64,000 nt of DNA from Damh-18 sp964570795. GTDB lineage: Bacteria; Patescibacteriota; Minisyncoccia; Phycocordibacterales; UBA918. This document shows positions 62,542 to 64,000 of this stretch, piece by piece. The stretch is from assembly GCA_964570795.1 (NCBI GenBank), contig CAZMYZ010000004.1:3861-67860 (forward strand). The letters are read 5' to 3'. The translations under genes and the position numbers were made by a program. The number at the start of each line of letters is the position of its first letter. The stretch's first letter is position 1. Below the pieces are notes generated by a model, which did no database searches, was not told the origin of the DNA, and saw nothing but the letters and a program-made list of their open reading frames with translations.

Positions 62542-62850
62542 GATATAAATTTTAGAAATTTTACTCATTAACGTTTCGACCGCATCGTTCCCTTTTCAAA
62601 GAGCATTGTGCAAAGAGAATGTTTGCTTACATGTAATTATCATGCATAAAAAAATTTGCACAAGAAAAAAAATAAAAAATGTGTGGATAAAAAAATAAAA
62701 AATAAAAAAATATTTTTTATTTTTTATTTTTATATAAAATATTTTTGTATAAAAATATTTTTCACGTTCGCTGATTGCAGAATAAAAAACACGCGCAGCA
62801 TTTTTTTAAAATGCTGCGCGTGTTTTTTATTCTGTTCGTCACTCTTTTCT
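62542..62850. other. extremely AT-rich spacer between murB and the histone-like gene
   Basis: No gene. 62660-62765 is nearly pure A/T with nested palindromes (AAAAATAAAAAATA against TATTTTTTATTTTT; AAATATTTTT-GTAT-AAAAATATTT). A perfect DnaA-box sequence TGTGGATAA is at 62682-62690. The murB terminator is at 62779-62833. Confidence 0.7.
62779..62833 (-). terminator. murB terminator, unusually long stem
   Basis: 26-bp perfect stem (begins AGAATAAAAAACACGCGCAG) with TTT loop, 18 bases 3' of murB. Confidence 0.9.
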
Positions 62851-63870
62851 TCACAGCATGCGCACCTCGGGCTCAATAGTGATTCCTGTTTTTTTGTACA
62901 CACGCGCAATAATGTGTGATACAAAATCAGTCACCTCACGTGCAGTTGCACTACGCTCGCACACAAGCACGAGTGCCTGCTTTTCATACAGTCCTACCTT
63001 CCCTTCACGATATCCTTTCAGTCCACACACTTTATCGAGTATCCACCCAAGCGATACTTTTACATCGCCATTCTGCTCCGGAAATCCTGGCAATTCTGGA
63101 TACTGTACAAGGAGTGCCTCATATACATGACGCGCAATTATCGGATTTTTAAAAAATGATCCCGCGGTACCTACAGTATGCCAGTCTGGCAACTTCTTTC
63201 CACGTATAGTAATTACTGCTTCTCGTATAGCACTAAGTGACGGCTGTATGTTAGTACCAAAATAATCGGTAAGATCTTTGTAAGTAAGGAGTGGTGCTAG
63301 TGTGTGTGATACACGGAATGTTACTGAAAGAATAATATATCTACTCCCTTCATTTTTTTTAAAGAGTGAATCACGATATGCAAAAGTGCATTCTGCATTG
63401 GTGAGAGTACGCACACTCCTCTTTTCACGATCAAAAACACACACTGATTCAATCACCTCTTTTGCTTCGACACCATATGCACCAACATTCTGTACTGGTA
63501 CTGCACCAACGGTACCTGGTATTGCTGAAAGATTTTCGAGTCCCCACAATTCTTTCCCCACAAGTTCTTCTATGAGGGTGTCGAGTACTACACCCGCATC
63601 TGCAGTCACGAATGTTACATCACCGTACTCCTCATAGGTAATCTGTTGTGCAACATAGCGAATCACGAGTCCTGCCACACCCTCTTCAGACACGAGCACA
63701 TTAGAACCACCCCCTAAGATTGTAATAGTGTGCCCAGCATTCTGAGCCCACACAACAACCTCATGCAGGGTAGCAACACTTTGTACCTCAGCAAAAAATT
63801 GCGCGGGACCGCCCACACCGAGTGTGGTATAGGGAGCAAGGAGCACATCGGTGCGTATACAGGTAGGCAT
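62851..63870 (-). CDS. murB: UDP-N-acetylenolpyruvoylglucosamine reductase
   Basis: 339 aa, type I (E. coli-like) MurB. FAD-binding blocks NTTLGVGG-like APYTTLGVGGPAQFF and LGGGSNVLVSEEGVAGLVI; AIPGTVGAVPVQNVGAYG; catalytic region YRDSLFKK; GTAGSFFKNP with the catalytic Ser; final Glu in ITIEPEVRML. Second step of UDP-MurNAc synthesis, so the cell makes peptidoglycan. TAATAC nine bases before the ATG suggests a near-leaderless transcript. Confidence 0.97.
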   Translation of the reverse strand: MPTCIRTDVLLAPYTTLGVGGPAQFFAEVQSVATLHEVVVWAQNAGHTITILGGGSNVLVSEEGVAGLVIRYVAQQITYEEYGDVTFVTADAGVVLDTLIEELVGKELWGLENLSAIPGTVGAVPVQNVGAYGVEAKEVIESVCVFDREKRSVRTLTNAECTFAYRDSLFKKNEGSRYIILSVTFRVSHTLAPLLTYKDLTDYFGTNIQPSLSAIREAVITIRGKKLPDWHTVGTAGSFFKNPIIARHVYEALLVQYPELPGFPEQNGDVKVSLGWILDKVCGLKGYREGKVGLYEKQALVLVCERSATAREVTDFVSHIIARVYKKTGITIEPEVRML

Positions 63871-64000
63871 AAATAAAAAGTATTAAAAATAGAAAAAGGC
63901 TCATCCTCTCATATGGCCAGTGGGTGCGTATCTCCAAATTAATTTGAAAGTCTAATATTGTGAGTGCCGCCACTAGCCGTATCAAAGGACAAACCTTTAT
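63871..64000. other. window edge, no gene called
   Basis: AT-rich upstream region of murB; the next gene lies outside the window. Confidence 0.5.

Noticed and set aside
62682..62690. replication origin
   Set aside because: One DnaA box in an AT-rich tract, with no dnaA/dnaN/gyr cluster at that place, is not enough.
63788..63985. 65-codon minus-strand frame upstream of murB
   Set aside because: Overlaps the murB start out of frame and covers its promoter region.

Overview
The window looks like part of a Patescibacteria (CPR, Parcubacteria-like) genome, probably a metagenome scaffold because it holds one run of exactly 100 N. Supporting signs are trimmed housekeeping proteins (PheS without its N-terminal arm, PheT without the EMAP-type tRNA-binding domain, ThrS without TGS, a 194-aa EF-Ts, Obg without the C-terminal domain), very large repetitive secreted proteins, a sortase with a VPYTG substrate, membrane-tethered HTH proteins, almost no Shine-Dalgarno sequences, and many promoters whose -10 box lies only 5-9 bases before the start codon. 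TGA is a normal stop here (for example the glycosyltransferase ending at 27092), so this is not a recoded Gracilibacteria/Absconditabacteria genome. The lineage call is inference.

Layout. 1-3330: 3' part of dnaE, then a Phd-like/MazF-like toxin-antitoxin pair lying between two identical palindromes. 3354-12740: a ~3100-residue secreted protein, also bracketed by two copies of one palindrome. 12741-15305: a non-coding leader with a convincing T-box riboswitch in front of thrS. 15388-20112: BrnT/BrnA pair, a metal-ligand-rich Ig-repeat surface protein with a VPYTG sorting signal and a possible -1 frameshift tail, its sortase, and a divergent secreted protein. 20434-28642: gyrB, pheST, a PEGA protein and a processive family 2 glycosyltransferase. 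28738-29173: tRNA-Thr(UGU) plus degenerate tandem tRNA-Thr-derived repeats around the scaffold gap. 29278-34814: translation block (tsf, rpsB, prfA, rpmE, rplY) and a lytic transglycosylase. 34934-41368: sugar metabolism (2-hydroxyacid dehydrogenase, PfkB kinase, split transketolase, rpe, rpiB, gap). 41574-45724: a four-gene secreted/membrane operon resembling Gram-positive WxL loci. 45908-55519: a 2517-residue repeat fibre behind a membrane-anchored HTH protein, plus a second HTH-membrane protein. 55595-63870: gatB, obg, a four-TM holin-like protein, a coiled-coil protein, secA, a 49-residue histone-H1-like peptide and murB.

How it fits together: the surface proteins would leave through the Sec route (secA), at least one is probably processed by the adjacent sortase, and murB and the lytic transglycosylase point to a peptidoglycan wall. 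The carbon genes give a non-oxidative pentose phosphate route joined to lower glycolysis at GAPDH.

The strongest unexplained signals are two families of short palindromic elements. One has apex GAC-N7-GTC (nine copies) with arms that vary but stay paired; pairs of it bracket three accessory segments. The other (three copies) puts an inner GAGGCGTAC/GTACGGTGA-type hairpin inside unrelated outer stems, each just 3' of a gene. Further items are the T-box, the broken tRNA-Thr repeats and the A9 frameshift in the sortase substrate.
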